From CBDEGU01 sp965238045 (GTDB taxonomy: Bacteria > Acidobacteriota > Terriglobia > Bryobacterales > UBA6623): a DNA stretch of 64,000 nt. This document shows, in pieces, positions 28,068-36,324 of the stretch. Under the pieces are notes generated by a model. The model did no database searches, had not been told where the DNA came from, and saw nothing but the letters and a program-made list of their open reading frames with translations. A program made the position numbers and the translations under genes. The stretch spans positions 62,001 through 126,000 of the forward strand of contig CBDEGU010000012.1 in NCBI GenBank assembly GCA_965238045.1. Direction: 5' to 3'. Numbering within the stretch: position 1 is the stretch's first letter; each line of letters begins with the position of its first letter.

Positions 28068-29009
28068 ATGCAAACACGACGCCTGATCCTGAGTCAATTC
28101 GTTGGAGCGCTGGCGGCCACCGCGGCCGCCCCGAAGGCGGAGGCCAAGAAAAGCCGCCTCGTCATCGATACCCACATCGAGTTCTGGACCTCCGAGCCGC
28201 GGTTTCCCTTCCGCCACCCCGAGCGGCCCGACTTCAAACGCGCCCGCATCGATGCCCCGGTCGAAAACTATGTCGAGCAGATGAAGGACTTCGACATCCA
28301 GTACGCGGTCCTCATCAACCCGCGATACTTCGGCTGGGATAACGCATACATGAGTTATTGCTATCACACCTACAAGCATCTCTTCGTGGCGCACGGGCTC
28401 ATCAACCCCGAACATCCCAAAGTCGCCGAGCACTTGCGCTATTGGGTCGAGCAGCACGGCTTTCAAGGGATGCGCTTCAGCCCGATTTACCACCCGAAAT
28501 CGACCTGGCTCAACTCGAAAGAACACTATCCGCTATGGCGCGAAGCCGAGCGGCTCGGCGTGTGTTTCAACTACTACATCGCGCCGCACCAGATGCCCAT
28601 GCTCGAAGACATGGCCAGGCGATTTCCAGGCGTGAATATCGTCGTCGATCACGCCGGCAAGCCCGACCTGAAGCTCGACGACCCCTGGCCGGAATTCAAG
28701 AAAATGTTCCGCCTCAAGAAATTCCCGCAGGTCTGGATCAGCAACTCCGAACCCTATGAGATGAGCGAGATCAACAAATACCCTTATGAGGACACGCTGC
28801 CGTTCTATAAGGCGATCTATGAGGAGTTTGGCGGCAAGCAACTGGTCTGGGGAACCGGCTATCCGCGCCCGAGGTGGGAGCTGCCGATGGACAAGGAGCT
28901 GGAGTTCGTCGACAAGATTTGCGACTTCTACACGGACGAAGACCGTGAGCTCATGCTGGGCAAGAACGCGCTCGGGATTTGGAAATTCCCAGACTATCAG
29001 GGCTCGTGA
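28068..29009 (+). CDS. amidohydrolase-2 family TIM-barrel protein, exported
   Basis: A 313-residue protein starting MQTRRLILSQFVGALAATAA, a twin-arginine-like or Sec signal peptide. An Amidohydro_2-type barrel follows: VIDTHIEFWTSEPRFPF, INPEHPKVAEHLRYWVEQHG, GFQGMRFSPIY, VDHAGKPDLKLDD, WGTGYPRPRW. In typical members the first strand is D-x-H-x-H and the last metal ligand is Asp in GSDYP. Here these are DTHIE and GTGYP, so the second His is Glu and the Asp is Gly. Either the metal centre is altered or the protein is not a hydrolase. The HAG His is kept. It has no operon partner; lptD follows after 136 bases. Confidence 0.75.
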   Translation: MQTRRLILSQFVGALAATAAAPKAEAKKSRLVIDTHIEFWTSEPRFPFRHPERPDFKRARIDAPVENYVEQMKDFDIQYAVLINPRYFGWDNAYMSYCYHTYKHLFVAHGLINPEHPKVAEHLRYWVEQHGFQGMRFSPIYHPKSTWLNSKEHYPLWREAERLGVCFNYYIAPHQMPMLEDMARRFPGVNIVVDHAGKPDLKLDDPWPEFKKMFRLKKFPQVWISNSEPYEMSEINKYPYEDTLPFYKAIYEEFGGKQLVWGTGYPRPRWELPMDKELEFVDKICDFYTDEDRELMLGKNALGIWKFPDYQGS

Positions 29010-29145
29010 AACAACTGGGCAAGACTCGTGAAACGACCAGGCGCAATGTCTCGGCGTTCGATCGCCAATAAGCAGCAAAACGCAGCCGCGGCGTGAGGGC
29101 CGATACAGTGCCAGGCTCGGTTGTCTTGCGGCCCGCGGCGGGGCG

Positions 29146-31449
29146 GTGCTACGGTCAAGTTTCACGCCTGTGCGCCTCGCCAAAGTATTCGCCAGCCTCC
29201 GGGCTCCCCTCTGGATCACTGCCGGTTTCGTCGCATGCGGAGGCCTTGCCAGCGCCCAGCCCGCGGAGTTTCCCGAGCCGGAGCGCGGAGACTTGAGCGT
29301 TCTCGCCGACCGTCAAGAAATGATCGGCGAGGTTCGCCATCTGCGGGGCAACGTCGAGTTGCGCGTGAACAATCTGATTCTCACCTGCGACGAACTTGAC
29401 TACAACGAAGCCAGCGGAGAAACCGAGGCTCGCGGAAATGTGCGTTATAAGACTCTCGACACCCCGGAGACTCTGCACGCCGAAAAACTAAGCTACAACA
29501 TCAAGACCGAGACAGGCACCTTCTACGACGTCCATGGCTATGTGGCGTCGGCCTCAAAGGGTACGCCGCGCATGCTGACGACCGACAATCCCTTCTACAT
29601 TGAGGGCAAGATCGTCTACAAGGCCAAGAACCACTACACCGTACATGGCGGGTTCATCACCAATTGCGAGGCGAGCCGTCCGTGGTGGACGATGCGCGCT
29701 CCCCGCACCAAGATCGTGCCCGGCCAATGGGCGAGCGCGCGAAACGCGGTGTTCCGGCTGCGCGGCATTCCTCTGTTCTACTTTCCATACTTCCGCAGGT
29801 CGCTCGAGGAGACGCCCCGGCAGAGCGGCTTCCTGACCCCCAATTTCGGCAGGAGTTCGCGCTTTGGAATGGTCCTAGGTCAGTCCTACTACTGGGCGAT
29901 CAACCGCGGCTACGACGCCACCTTCGCGGGCACCTGGTATTCCGATCGGGGGGTGGCCAGCCAGATCGGATTTCGGGGGCGTCCGACCGCCAACAGCTCC
30001 TTCGACGCCACCTTTCACGGCGTCAAAGATCGCGGCTTGAAACTCTCCGGCGGCCGCCGGCTCAAACAGGGTGGCCGCCAGTTTACGATGCGCGGCTCGG
30101 GGATGATGCCGGCCGGATTCCGGGGTGTCGTGAAGATCAACTATTTGAGTTCCCTCGAGTTTCGCCAGGCCTTTAGCCAGTCGTTTGAAGAGGCGGTCTT
30201 CGCGCAGGTCGAATCCATCGGCTTCATCTCGAAGAATGTCTCGACCTTCAGCATGAACGTTTCGCTGCTGCGCAATGAGAACTTCCAGAGCGTCGATCGC
30301 GGGGATACGGTCATTGTCCGCAAGCTGCCGAGTATGGAATTCAATAGTCATGACCGGCAGATTCTGGGCGGTCCGGCGCCGTTGTGGTTCGATCTCGAAA
30401 GCTCCTTCGGATTGATAAGCCGCACGCAACCCACCTTCCAGACGCGGCGGTTCGTGCAGCGCGGAGACATCTTTCCCCGCCTGACCAGCAGCCTGCGTTT
30501 GAAGGGATTTCAGTTCACGCCTTCGTTCGGTGTTCGTCAAACGTCCTATGGCCAGCGGCGCGCCGAGGGTTCGCTGCGGGGAGTGAACTTGCTCCGCAAC
30601 AGCCGGGAATTCTCCCTCGACATCGCTCCGCCCTCGCTGGCCCGGATCTACGAGGGGCCGAAATGGATTGCCGACCGCATCAAGCACGTGATCGAGCCCA
30701 GAATTCGCTACCGGTTCACTGATGGGATTGACAATTTCGGGAGCGTGATTCGCTTTGACGACACCGACATCCTCACGAACACGAACGAGGCCGACTTCTC
30801 CATCACCAACCGCTTCTACACCAAGGATCTTCAGAGCGGACGAGTGCGCGAGGTGATGACCCTGGAAATCTGGCAGCGCCGCTATTTTGATCCGGACTTC
30901 GGCGGCGCGCTGGTTCCGGGCCAGAGGAACGTGTTCCGGTCCACGATCGACGTGACACCGTTTGCCTTCCTGGACCGGGCTCGTCACGCCTCGCCGATCG
31001 TCACCTCTTTGCGCGTGCATCCGTCGTGGCGCTACGGCCTGGAGTGGCGCTATGACTATGATGAACTGCGGGACAAGATCGTCAACACTGCCGTGTACGC
31101 CAGTGCCCGGCTCTCGGATCTGTGGACCGTGGAAGTAGGCCATCACGCGGTCCGCAACGATCCGGTACTGAGCCCGCCGGGCAATCAGATCTCTACGCTG
31201 GTCCGCTTCGGCGGCTTCAACCGCAGGGGATGGAACGTGGCTACGCGGACCAACTACGATTACCGCCAGAGCATCTTTATCTACAGTGCGTCCCAGGTAA
31301 CCTACAATACCGACTGCTGCGGATTTAGTTTCGAGTGGCGGCGCTTCGCGATCGGCCGCACGCGAAACGACAATCAGTTTCGCATCGCTTTGTCGATCGC
31401 GAATATCGGATCGTTTGGAACGCTGCGGCCCCAGGAGCAGATATTCTAG
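29146..31449 (+). CDS. lptD: LPS-assembly protein LptD (OstA)
   Basis: A 767-residue outer-membrane protein. The N-terminal periplasmic OstA domain (LRGNVELRVNNLILTCDELD, ETEARGNVRYKTLD) is followed by a large beta-barrel with alternating aromatic and polar strands (FLTPNFGRSSRFGMVLG, WRYGLEWRYDYDELRD). It ends in phenylalanine as BAM substrates do. The C-terminal double cysteine of LptD is present in TDCCGFSFEW, and N-terminal cysteines occur in LTCDEL and ITNCEA, consistent with the inter-domain disulfides. It inserts LPS into the outer leaflet with LptE. Its presence confirms a diderm, LPS-bearing cell. The start is taken as the GTG at 29146; a GTG about 24 bases downstream (VRLAKVFAS) is also possible. 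Confidence 0.9.
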   Translation: MLRSSFTPVRLAKVFASLRAPLWITAGFVACGGLASAQPAEFPEPERGDLSVLADRQEMIGEVRHLRGNVELRVNNLILTCDELDYNEASGETEARGNVRYKTLDTPETLHAEKLSYNIKTETGTFYDVHGYVASASKGTPRMLTTDNPFYIEGKIVYKAKNHYTVHGGFITNCEASRPWWTMRAPRTKIVPGQWASARNAVFRLRGIPLFYFPYFRRSLEETPRQSGFLTPNFGRSSRFGMVLGQSYYWAINRGYDATFAGTWYSDRGVASQIGFRGRPTANSSFDATFHGVKDRGLKLSGGRRLKQGGRQFTMRGSGMMPAGFRGVVKINYLSSLEFRQAFSQSFEEAVFAQVESIGFISKNVSTFSMNVSLLRNENFQSVDRGDTVIVRKLPSMEFNSHDRQILGGPAPLWFDLESSFGLISRTQPTFQTRRFVQRGDIFPRLTSSLRLKGFQFTPSFGVRQTSYGQRRAEGSLRGVNLLRNSREFSLDIAPPSLARIYEGPKWIADRIKHVIEPRIRYRFTDGIDNFGSVIRFDDTDILTNTNEADFSITNRFYTKDLQSGRVREVMTLEIWQRRYFDPDFGGALVPGQRNVFRSTIDVTPFAFLDRARHASPIVTSLRVHPSWRYGLEWRYDYDELRDKIVNTAVYASARLSDLWTVEVGHHAVRNDPVLSPPGNQISTLVRFGGFNRRGWNVATRTNYDYRQSIFIYSASQVTYNTDCCGFSFEWRRFAIGRTRNDNQFRIALSIANIGSFGTLRPQEQIF

Positions 31450-31452
31450 CCG

Positions 31453-31998
31453 ATGGCGTTCCCAAAGCGGTACGCGGAGATCGCGGCGCGATGGCGGGTG
31501 AGGGCGGGGTTCGTGGTCGGGGCCCTATTTTTGTTGCTCGCCCAGCCGACGGGCGTGTCGCTGGTTCTCGGCGGCGGGCTGGCGCTGGCCGGACTCGGGT
31601 TGCGGGGTTGGGCGGCCGGTCATCTCGAGAAGTTCGAACGGCTGACCACCTCGGGACCCTTCGCGCATCTGCGCAATCCGCTCTATGCCGGAACGCTGAT
31701 CGTGGGCGCGGGATTCGCGATCGCGGGCGCTCAACTGCTGATCGGAGTCTCGCTGATTGCGTTTTTCGTCCTGTTCTATCTGCCGGTGATCGAGGAAGAG
31801 GAGAGCTATCTGCGGGAGAAGTTTCCTGGATACTCCGAATATCAGAGACGGGTGCCGAGGCTCTGGCCCGCGCTCGAGGCCCGCTATGCATCCGGGCAGC
31901 GGTTCCGCTTCGGGCTTTATCGCAAGAATAGAGAGTATGAGGCCCTGGCCGGTTTTCTGGTGGTGATCGGTTTGCTGCTGGCGAAGTACGCGCTGTGA
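31453..31998 (+). CDS. isoprenylcysteine carboxyl methyltransferase-like membrane protein
   Basis: A 181-residue protein with four or five helices. It has TSGPFAHLRNPLYAGTLIVG (the SAM-pocket G-(P/I)-x-x-x-(V/L)RNP-Y motif of ICMT/PEMT-type enzymes) and EEEESYLREKFPGYSEYQRR, the E-x-x-L---G-Y-x-Y C-terminal motif. It follows lptD by three bases, so the two are probably co-transcribed. Bacterial members methylate small lipids or are uncharacterised. A role in envelope lipid modification is an inference from the neighbour. Confidence 0.75.
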   Translation: MAFPKRYAEIAARWRVRAGFVVGALFLLLAQPTGVSLVLGGGLALAGLGLRGWAAGHLEKFERLTTSGPFAHLRNPLYAGTLIVGAGFAIAGAQLLIGVSLIAFFVLFYLPVIEEEESYLREKFPGYSEYQRRVPRLWPALEARYASGQRFRFGLYRKNREYEALAGFLVVIGLLLAKYAL

Positions 31999-32126
31999 TC
32001 CCTCTGGCGGCCCCTCCCGCGGCCCCTCCCGCTGTCTAGCCGGGCGGAGAGGGATGTGCTAGAGTCGGTCGTTCGCGAGTTGGGACAACATGTTGGCTAA
32101 GCAAGGTTAGCTAAGGAGGCGGAGCG

Positions 32127-32885
32127 TTGAGCGAGAAAGAGCTGCAAGGAAGGGTCGCCGTGATCACCGGGGCGAGCAAGGGTTTGGGCAAGCAGATGGC
32201 CGAATCGCTGGCCGCCGAGGGCGCCGTTGTCGCGCTGGTGGCCCGCAACAAGGAACTCCTTGATGGCGTGGCCGCGGGGATTGGCCAGCAGGGCGGCAAG
32301 GCCGAAGTCATCGTCGCCGACGTGACCGATGAATCGGCCGTCTCGGATGTCGCCCGGCAGGTGAGCGAAAGACTCGGCGTCTGCGACATTCTGATTAACA
32401 ACGCCGGGATCAATAACCGCAAATCCGTCGACGAGTTCACACTCAAAGAGTGGAACGAGATTGTCGCCGTCAACCTGACGGCGCCTTTTCTGATGTGCCG
32501 GGCCTTTGTGCCGGAGATGAAGAAAGCCGGGTGGGGGCGGATCATCAACATGACCTCGATCATGTCTCACGTCTCGCTGCCGCAACGAACCGGATACAGC
32601 GCGACCAAGGCCGGGCTGCTGGGCATGACCCGCGCCCTGGCTCTGGAACTGGCGCCCTGGCACATCACCGCCAACGGAATCAGCCCCGGACCCTTCGCCA
32701 CCGAGATGAACCGGGCGATCATTGATGATCCGGAAAAGAACGCCCAATTCCTGGCGAGGATTCCCGCCGGCCGCTGGGGCAAGGTGGAAGAGATCGGCCG
32801 GCTGGCCGTCTATCTCTGTTCGGAAGAAGCCGGTTTCATTACCGGCACCGATATCGTCATCGACGGCGGCTGGCTAGCACAGTAG
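32127..32885 (+). CDS. short-chain dehydrogenase/reductase (SDR)
   Basis: A 252-residue classical SDR. The cofactor motif is TGASKGLG (residues 15-22), with NNAG and the catalytic Ser-Tyr-Lys (MTSIMSHVSLPQRTGYSATK), and the C-terminal ITGTDIVIDGGW typical of 3-oxoacyl-ACP reductase-like and gluconate-5-dehydrogenase-like members. The TTG start at 32127 has AAGGAGG just upstream (about 32112-32118). Substrate is unknown; sugar acid or fatty acid reductases both fit. It is convergent with pyrE, 14 bases away. Confidence 0.85.
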   Translation: MSEKELQGRVAVITGASKGLGKQMAESLAAEGAVVALVARNKELLDGVAAGIGQQGGKAEVIVADVTDESAVSDVARQVSERLGVCDILINNAGINNRKSVDEFTLKEWNEIVAVNLTAPFLMCRAFVPEMKKAGWGRIINMTSIMSHVSLPQRTGYSATKAGLLGMTRALALELAPWHITANGISPGPFATEMNRAIIDDPEKNAQFLARIPAGRWGKVEEIGRLAVYLCSEEAGFITGTDIVIDGGWLAQ

Positions 32886-32899
32886 CCGCCGCCGGCGCA

Positions 32900-33460
32900 T
32901 CAGCCGGTGAGCTGCTTCATGGTGAACAGCGCGCCGAAGGGGCAACCGGTCTTGTCCGCGATGTTTTCGCGGCCGCCCTGCTCGCGGTCCACCAGGCAGA
33001 GCGCACCGAGAACTTCCATGCCCGCTTCCCGGGCCCGCTCGATGGCCAGGATCGTCGAGCCGCCGGTCGTGCAAACGTCATCCACGATCACGACCCGAAG
33101 CCCCGGCGGGTCGTCGATGCCCACGATACAACCCTGGCGGCCGTGATCCTTGGGCTCCTTGCGAACCAAGAAGGCATTGACGACTTCATCGCTTTCGAGT
33201 GATTCCCGGGCGATGGCTGTGACAATCGGATCGGCGCCCATCGTCAGCCCTCCGATCGCGCGGGGATGCCAGCCCTGCTCGGCGATCTTGGCCAGGAAGG
33301 CCCTTCCGATCAGCGGCATCGCCGCGGCGTGCAGCGTGGTGAGGCGGGCGTCGACGTAGACGTTGCTGCGCTGTCCCGAGGCCAGCAGAAAGTCTCCCCG
33401 CTTTACCGAGATGGTTCTCAATAGTTTTTCGAGTTGTTCGAGATCTTCCCGCGCGGACAT
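32900..33460 (-). CDS. pyrE: orotate phosphoribosyltransferase
   Basis: A 186-residue protein with the PRPP-binding motif VVIVDDVCTTGGST, preceded by an RKEPKDHGRQGCIVG hood segment (here as VRKEPKDHGRQ) and an N-terminal SGQRSNVYVDARL substrate segment. Length and order match OPRTase, which makes OMP from orotate and PRPP in pyrimidine synthesis. The start at 33460 (MSARED) is preferred; the extended frame to 33670 has no family similarity. It stands alone, transcribed divergently from the ATP synthase F0 genes. Confidence 0.9.
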   Translation of the reverse strand: MSAREDLEQLEKLLRTISVKRGDFLLASGQRSNVYVDARLTTLHAAAMPLIGRAFLAKIAEQGWHPRAIGGLTMGADPIVTAIARESLESDEVVNAFLVRKEPKDHGRQGCIVGIDDPPGLRVVIVDDVCTTGGSTILAIERAREAGMEVLGALCLVDREQGGRENIADKTGCPFGALFTMKQLTG

Positions 33461-33729
33461 GGGCGCACTCCCTGGTTCCTCGCCGGCTGGAAAGCCGCCA
33501 GCCAAGCGAATTATCGTAGCGAATCCGGCCCGCGAGCGGAAGTGCGGAGCATCCCCGCCGGAGGGATGCAGGCAAGAAAGAGATCGCGCTCGCTCGTTCG
33601 CTTGCTGCCGGCCGGGTGTTTTTGTTATCGTCATAAGTCTGTTCCGTTGCTCGCTTCCGAGGATTTCCACCTCATAGAAACCACCCGAATTCTCGTTGCC
33701 ATAAGAGGTCTGCGCTGGAGGGCTTTCTG

Positions 33730-33948
33730 ATGAAAGACTCTGAAGAGCGAGACTTCTGGTGGAAGCGCTTCGGGCCCGCCGCCGACGCGGGCGCGACGCT
33801 TAGCGGAAGTGTCATTGGTTGCCTGCTGATCGGTTACGTGCTCGGAGAGTACTTCGACGCGAATCCGGGGGCGACAGTGGGCGGGCTGTTTTTGGGGATG
33901 GTGGTGGGTTTGTACAACCTGGCCAAGATCATGTGGCGGAAGAGATGA
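33730..33948 (+). CDS. atpZ: AtpZ/AtpI-like F0F1 ATP synthase accessory subunit
   Basis: A 72-residue protein with two membrane helices (GSVIGCLLIGYVLGEYF and TVGGLFLGMVVGLYNLAKIM), the ATPase_gene1/AtpZ pattern with its G-x-x-L-G---D-x-x-x-G hairpin. These small proteins precede atpI/atpB in many operons and assist c-ring assembly or ion transport. It overlaps the next gene by four bases (ATGA). The start is at an ATG after GGAGGG at 33718-33723. Confidence 0.8.
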   Translation: MKDSEERDFWWKRFGPAADAGATLSGSVIGCLLIGYVLGEYFDANPGATVGGLFLGMVVGLYNLAKIMWRKR

Positions 33949-34223
33949 ACGCCGTTGTGTGCGGGTTGCTGGGAGGGCTGGCTACAGTTGGATTGTCGGA
34001 AGGGTTGCTGAGGTGCTGGGGCTCGCGGCCGGTGCATGCCTTCTGGAAACTTCTCTTACTGGGCGCTGCTCTGAGAGTGGTCTGGGTGTTGGGCCTGCTG
34101 GGCGGCGTTCTGGCGACGGGAATTTTGGACGGCAAATTGTTTACCGTGGCGCTGCTCAGCAGCTACTCCCTAGCTCAAATGCTGGAAGCCTTGCGACATA
34201 GAAACCTCATTCGATCTAGATGA
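33945..34223 (+). CDS. small membrane protein in the AtpI position of the ATP synthase operon
   Basis: A 92-residue hydrophobic protein (MNAVVCGLLGGLATVGLSE) with three or four short helices, joined by ATGA overlaps to atpZ before it and atpB after it. The position and size fit AtpI (ATP synthase subunit I), but sequence similarity is weak, so the name is not given. The two overlaps fix its start at 33945 and its reality as a gene. It probably helps assemble the c ring. Confidence 0.75.
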   Translation: MNAVVCGLLGGLATVGLSEGLLRCWGSRPVHAFWKLLLLGAALRVVWVLGLLGGVLATGILDGKLFTVALLSSYSLAQMLEALRHRNLIRSR

Positions 34224-35041
34224 ACTGGCAACTACCATTCGCCCTGCTGGCCTCGTCCGAAGGCGGCGAGCACGGAGGGGAACAGACCCTCTCGGACGTC
34301 GTGATGCACCACATCTCGAACTCCGACGTGCACGTTGCGTCGCTGGAAGGGCTGCATCTCTCGAAGGCGTCGATTTTCCTCGTCCTCGCGGCGGTTTTTC
34401 TGATCGTGCTCTTGGGCGTCGCCTTCCGCGGTTCGAAGAGGAAACAAAGCGTTCCCAAAGGTTTGACCAACGCGCTGGAGGCGGTGGTCGAGTTCATCCG
34501 TGACCAGATCGCGATTCAGAATATGGGTGAGAAGTACGGCCGCATGTTCACGCCGTATCTTTGCACGCTGTTTTTCTTCATCCTCGCGTGCAACCTGCTT
34601 GGCATGATGCCTGGAGGCTACGCGGCGACGAGCAACTTGAACGTGACTGCCGCCTTGTCGCTGATCACGCTGGTGACGATGATTCTCTCGGGAATGATCG
34701 TGATGGGCCCGGTGGGTTACTTTAAGCATATGGTGCCGGCGGGAACGCCGCTAGTCATCTCGCCGCTGCTGATCGTGATCGAGGTCATCAGCACGTTTGT
34801 GAAGCCAGTCGCGCTAACGATTCGTCTGGGCGCGAATATGACGGCGGGTCACATCGTCATACTGGTGATGTTGTCGTTCGTGTTTGTTTTTCAGAGCGTG
34901 CTGGTCGGCCTGTTCGTATCGGTACCGATGGCGGTGGCGGTCAGCCTGCTTGAGTTGATCGTTGCGTTTATCCAGGCCTACGTGTTTACCTTGCTATCCG
35001 CAATTTTTATCGGCATGATGGTGCATTCCGCGCAGCACTAG
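34220..35041 (+). CDS. atpB: ATP synthase F0 subunit a
   Basis: A 273-residue protein with five or six helices, including the proton-channel helix ALTIRLGANMTAGH with the essential Arg at 202 and the C-terminal QAYVFTLLSAIFIGMM helix. The N-terminus is periplasmic and His-rich (GGEHGGEQ). It works with the c ring to drive rotation. It starts inside the preceding stop (ATGA). The F1 genes atpHAGDC are not in this window, so the F0 operon is split from F1. Confidence 0.9.
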   Translation: MNWQLPFALLASSEGGEHGGEQTLSDVVMHHISNSDVHVASLEGLHLSKASIFLVLAAVFLIVLLGVAFRGSKRKQSVPKGLTNALEAVVEFIRDQIAIQNMGEKYGRMFTPYLCTLFFFILACNLLGMMPGGYAATSNLNVTAALSLITLVTMILSGMIVMGPVGYFKHMVPAGTPLVISPLLIVIEVISTFVKPVALTIRLGANMTAGHIVILVMLSFVFVFQSVLVGLFVSVPMAVAVSLLELIVAFIQAYVFTLLSAIFIGMMVHSAQH

Positions 35042-35081
35042 GAATGGGCTGAAAGAAAGGTTCTTGGAGGAGTAATTTTAG

Positions 35082-35405
35082 ATGAGACGAAGTGGGAAAC
35101 AATCTGCATACATTCTGCTGGCGCTAGTCGCCCTGCTGCTGCTGGCGCCTTCGGCCGCCATGGCGCAGGATGGAGGGGACAACCCGACGCTGCACTATTT
35201 CGGCGCCGCTATTGGCAGCGGAATCGTGGTCATCGGCGCCGGGCTGGGAATTTCCAAACTGACGGCCGCGGCCGTCGAGAGTATTGCCCGCCAGCCGCAG
35301 GCGGCCAAGGAGATCGTTGGCGCGTTTCTGATGCCGATGTTCTTGCTCGAAGGCGTCGCTGTCATTGCGCTGGGTGTCTGTTTCGTTGTTATCTTCATGA
35401 CTTGA
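35082..35405 (+). CDS. atpE: ATP synthase F0 subunit c with N-terminal signal-like extension
   Basis: A 107-residue protein. A typical c subunit (about 75 residues) begins after LLAPSAAMAQDGG. Helix 1 is GAAIGSGIVVIGAGLGISKL, the polar loop has ARQP, and helix 2 carries the ion-binding Glu at 90 in FLLEGVAVIALG. The first ~28 residues (RRSGKQSAYILLALVALLLL, then AMAQ) look like a cleavable signal peptide, as seen in some c subunits. The residue after the Glu is Gly rather than Ser/Thr, which favours proton over sodium coupling; this is an inference. Ribosome-binding site GGAGG at 35066-35070. Confidence 0.9.
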   Translation: MRRSGKQSAYILLALVALLLLAPSAAMAQDGGDNPTLHYFGAAIGSGIVVIGAGLGISKLTAAAVESIARQPQAAKEIVGAFLMPMFLLEGVAVIALGVCFVVIFMT

Positions 35406-35412
35406 GGGTGGA

Positions 35413-35955
35413 ATGATGGCGAGTTTAAGCGCCCTTTGGCTGCTAGCAAGCTCGAACGCATTGCTGCGTTTCGAGCCGGGATTAATGATTTGGACCGTTG
35501 CTACCTTCGCGGTGCTGCTGGTCGTTCTGCGCAAGATTGCCTGGGGGCCGATCCTCGCGGCGCTCGACGAGCGCGAGAAGAAGATCGAACAGGCTCTCGG
35601 GCAGGCGCAAAAGGCGCAGCAGGCAACCGAGAACATGGCGGCGGAGAACCAGCTCCGCATCCGCGAGACGATTCAGAAATCCGAACAGATCATTCAGCAG
35701 GCGCGGGAAGCGGCGGATCGCTCGCGACAGCAGATTCTCAACGAGACCCGGGCCGAATCCAAGCGGATCGTGGATCAGGGTTTGCAGCGGCTTGAGGCGG
35801 AGCAGCGTGCCGCGCTGCGCGAGATCCGCGTGATGGCGGCGGACCTGGCCATACGGGCTGCTAGCCGGCTGATCCAGTCCTCGCTGACCGAAGAGCAGCA
35901 GCGGGACCTCGTCAACCAGTTTTTGCGAGAGATCCCGGAAGAACGCGTTCAATAG
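35413..35955 (+). CDS. atpF: ATP synthase F0 subunit b
   Basis: A 180-residue protein with one N-terminal membrane helix (GLMIWTVATFAVLLVVLRKI) and a long Ala/Gln/Glu-rich coiled coil of the peripheral stalk (ALDEREKKIEQALGQAQKAQ). The C-terminal part has AIRAASRLIQSSLTEEQQRD, which binds the delta subunit in related enzymes. It follows atpE by seven bases. No atpH (delta) or F1 gene follows. Two adjacent ATGs at 35413 and 35416 are both possible starts. Confidence 0.9.
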   Translation: MMASLSALWLLASSNALLRFEPGLMIWTVATFAVLLVVLRKIAWGPILAALDEREKKIEQALGQAQKAQQATENMAAENQLRIRETIQKSEQIIQQAREAADRSRQQILNETRAESKRIVDQGLQRLEAEQRAALREIRVMAADLAIRAASRLIQSSLTEEQQRDLVNQFLREIPEERVQ

Positions 35956-36324
35956 CACTAGCTCCGGGAAGGCGAAAGGCCCGCCACGGCCGGCCGCCTC
36001 AGCCATGCCGCCGGGTCTCGAGCGTCGACCGTAGGGCGGCCGGACCGAGTCCCGCGGGCCACGATCCCTGGGCGTTGTCCTGCATCTTGGGTCCCCTCGA
36101 CCCTCAGTGAGCACGCGATGTCATGGAGCCCCCCCACGGGTAAGCCCGGCCCGAGGCTCGCACCCGCAACTGTAGTGGCATGCGGATTCGGACGATACGT
36201 ATGTGATCAGGGCCGCCGACGAATCGGCCCGCGGCTGGCGGTGCTTGATAATTCATAGTGTATACTTGTCGCTAGGTGCTGGCTAGGGCTGTGGGCGGTT
36301 GGCACTGCCAGTGATACGTGTGCC
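35956..36324 (+). other. 369-base GC-rich intergenic region with possible structured RNA
   Basis: No gene is seen. Several pairing segments exist: CGGCCGCC near 35991 can pair with GGCGGCCG near 36035, and CCGC (36164-36167) can pair with GCGG (36182-36185) around ACCCGCAACTGTAG, a string resembling the cobalamin-riboswitch core. Other conserved riboswitch parts were not recognised, so the call is weak. A TATACT hexamer at 36261-36266 could be the -10 of the next gene. Confidence 0.3.
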
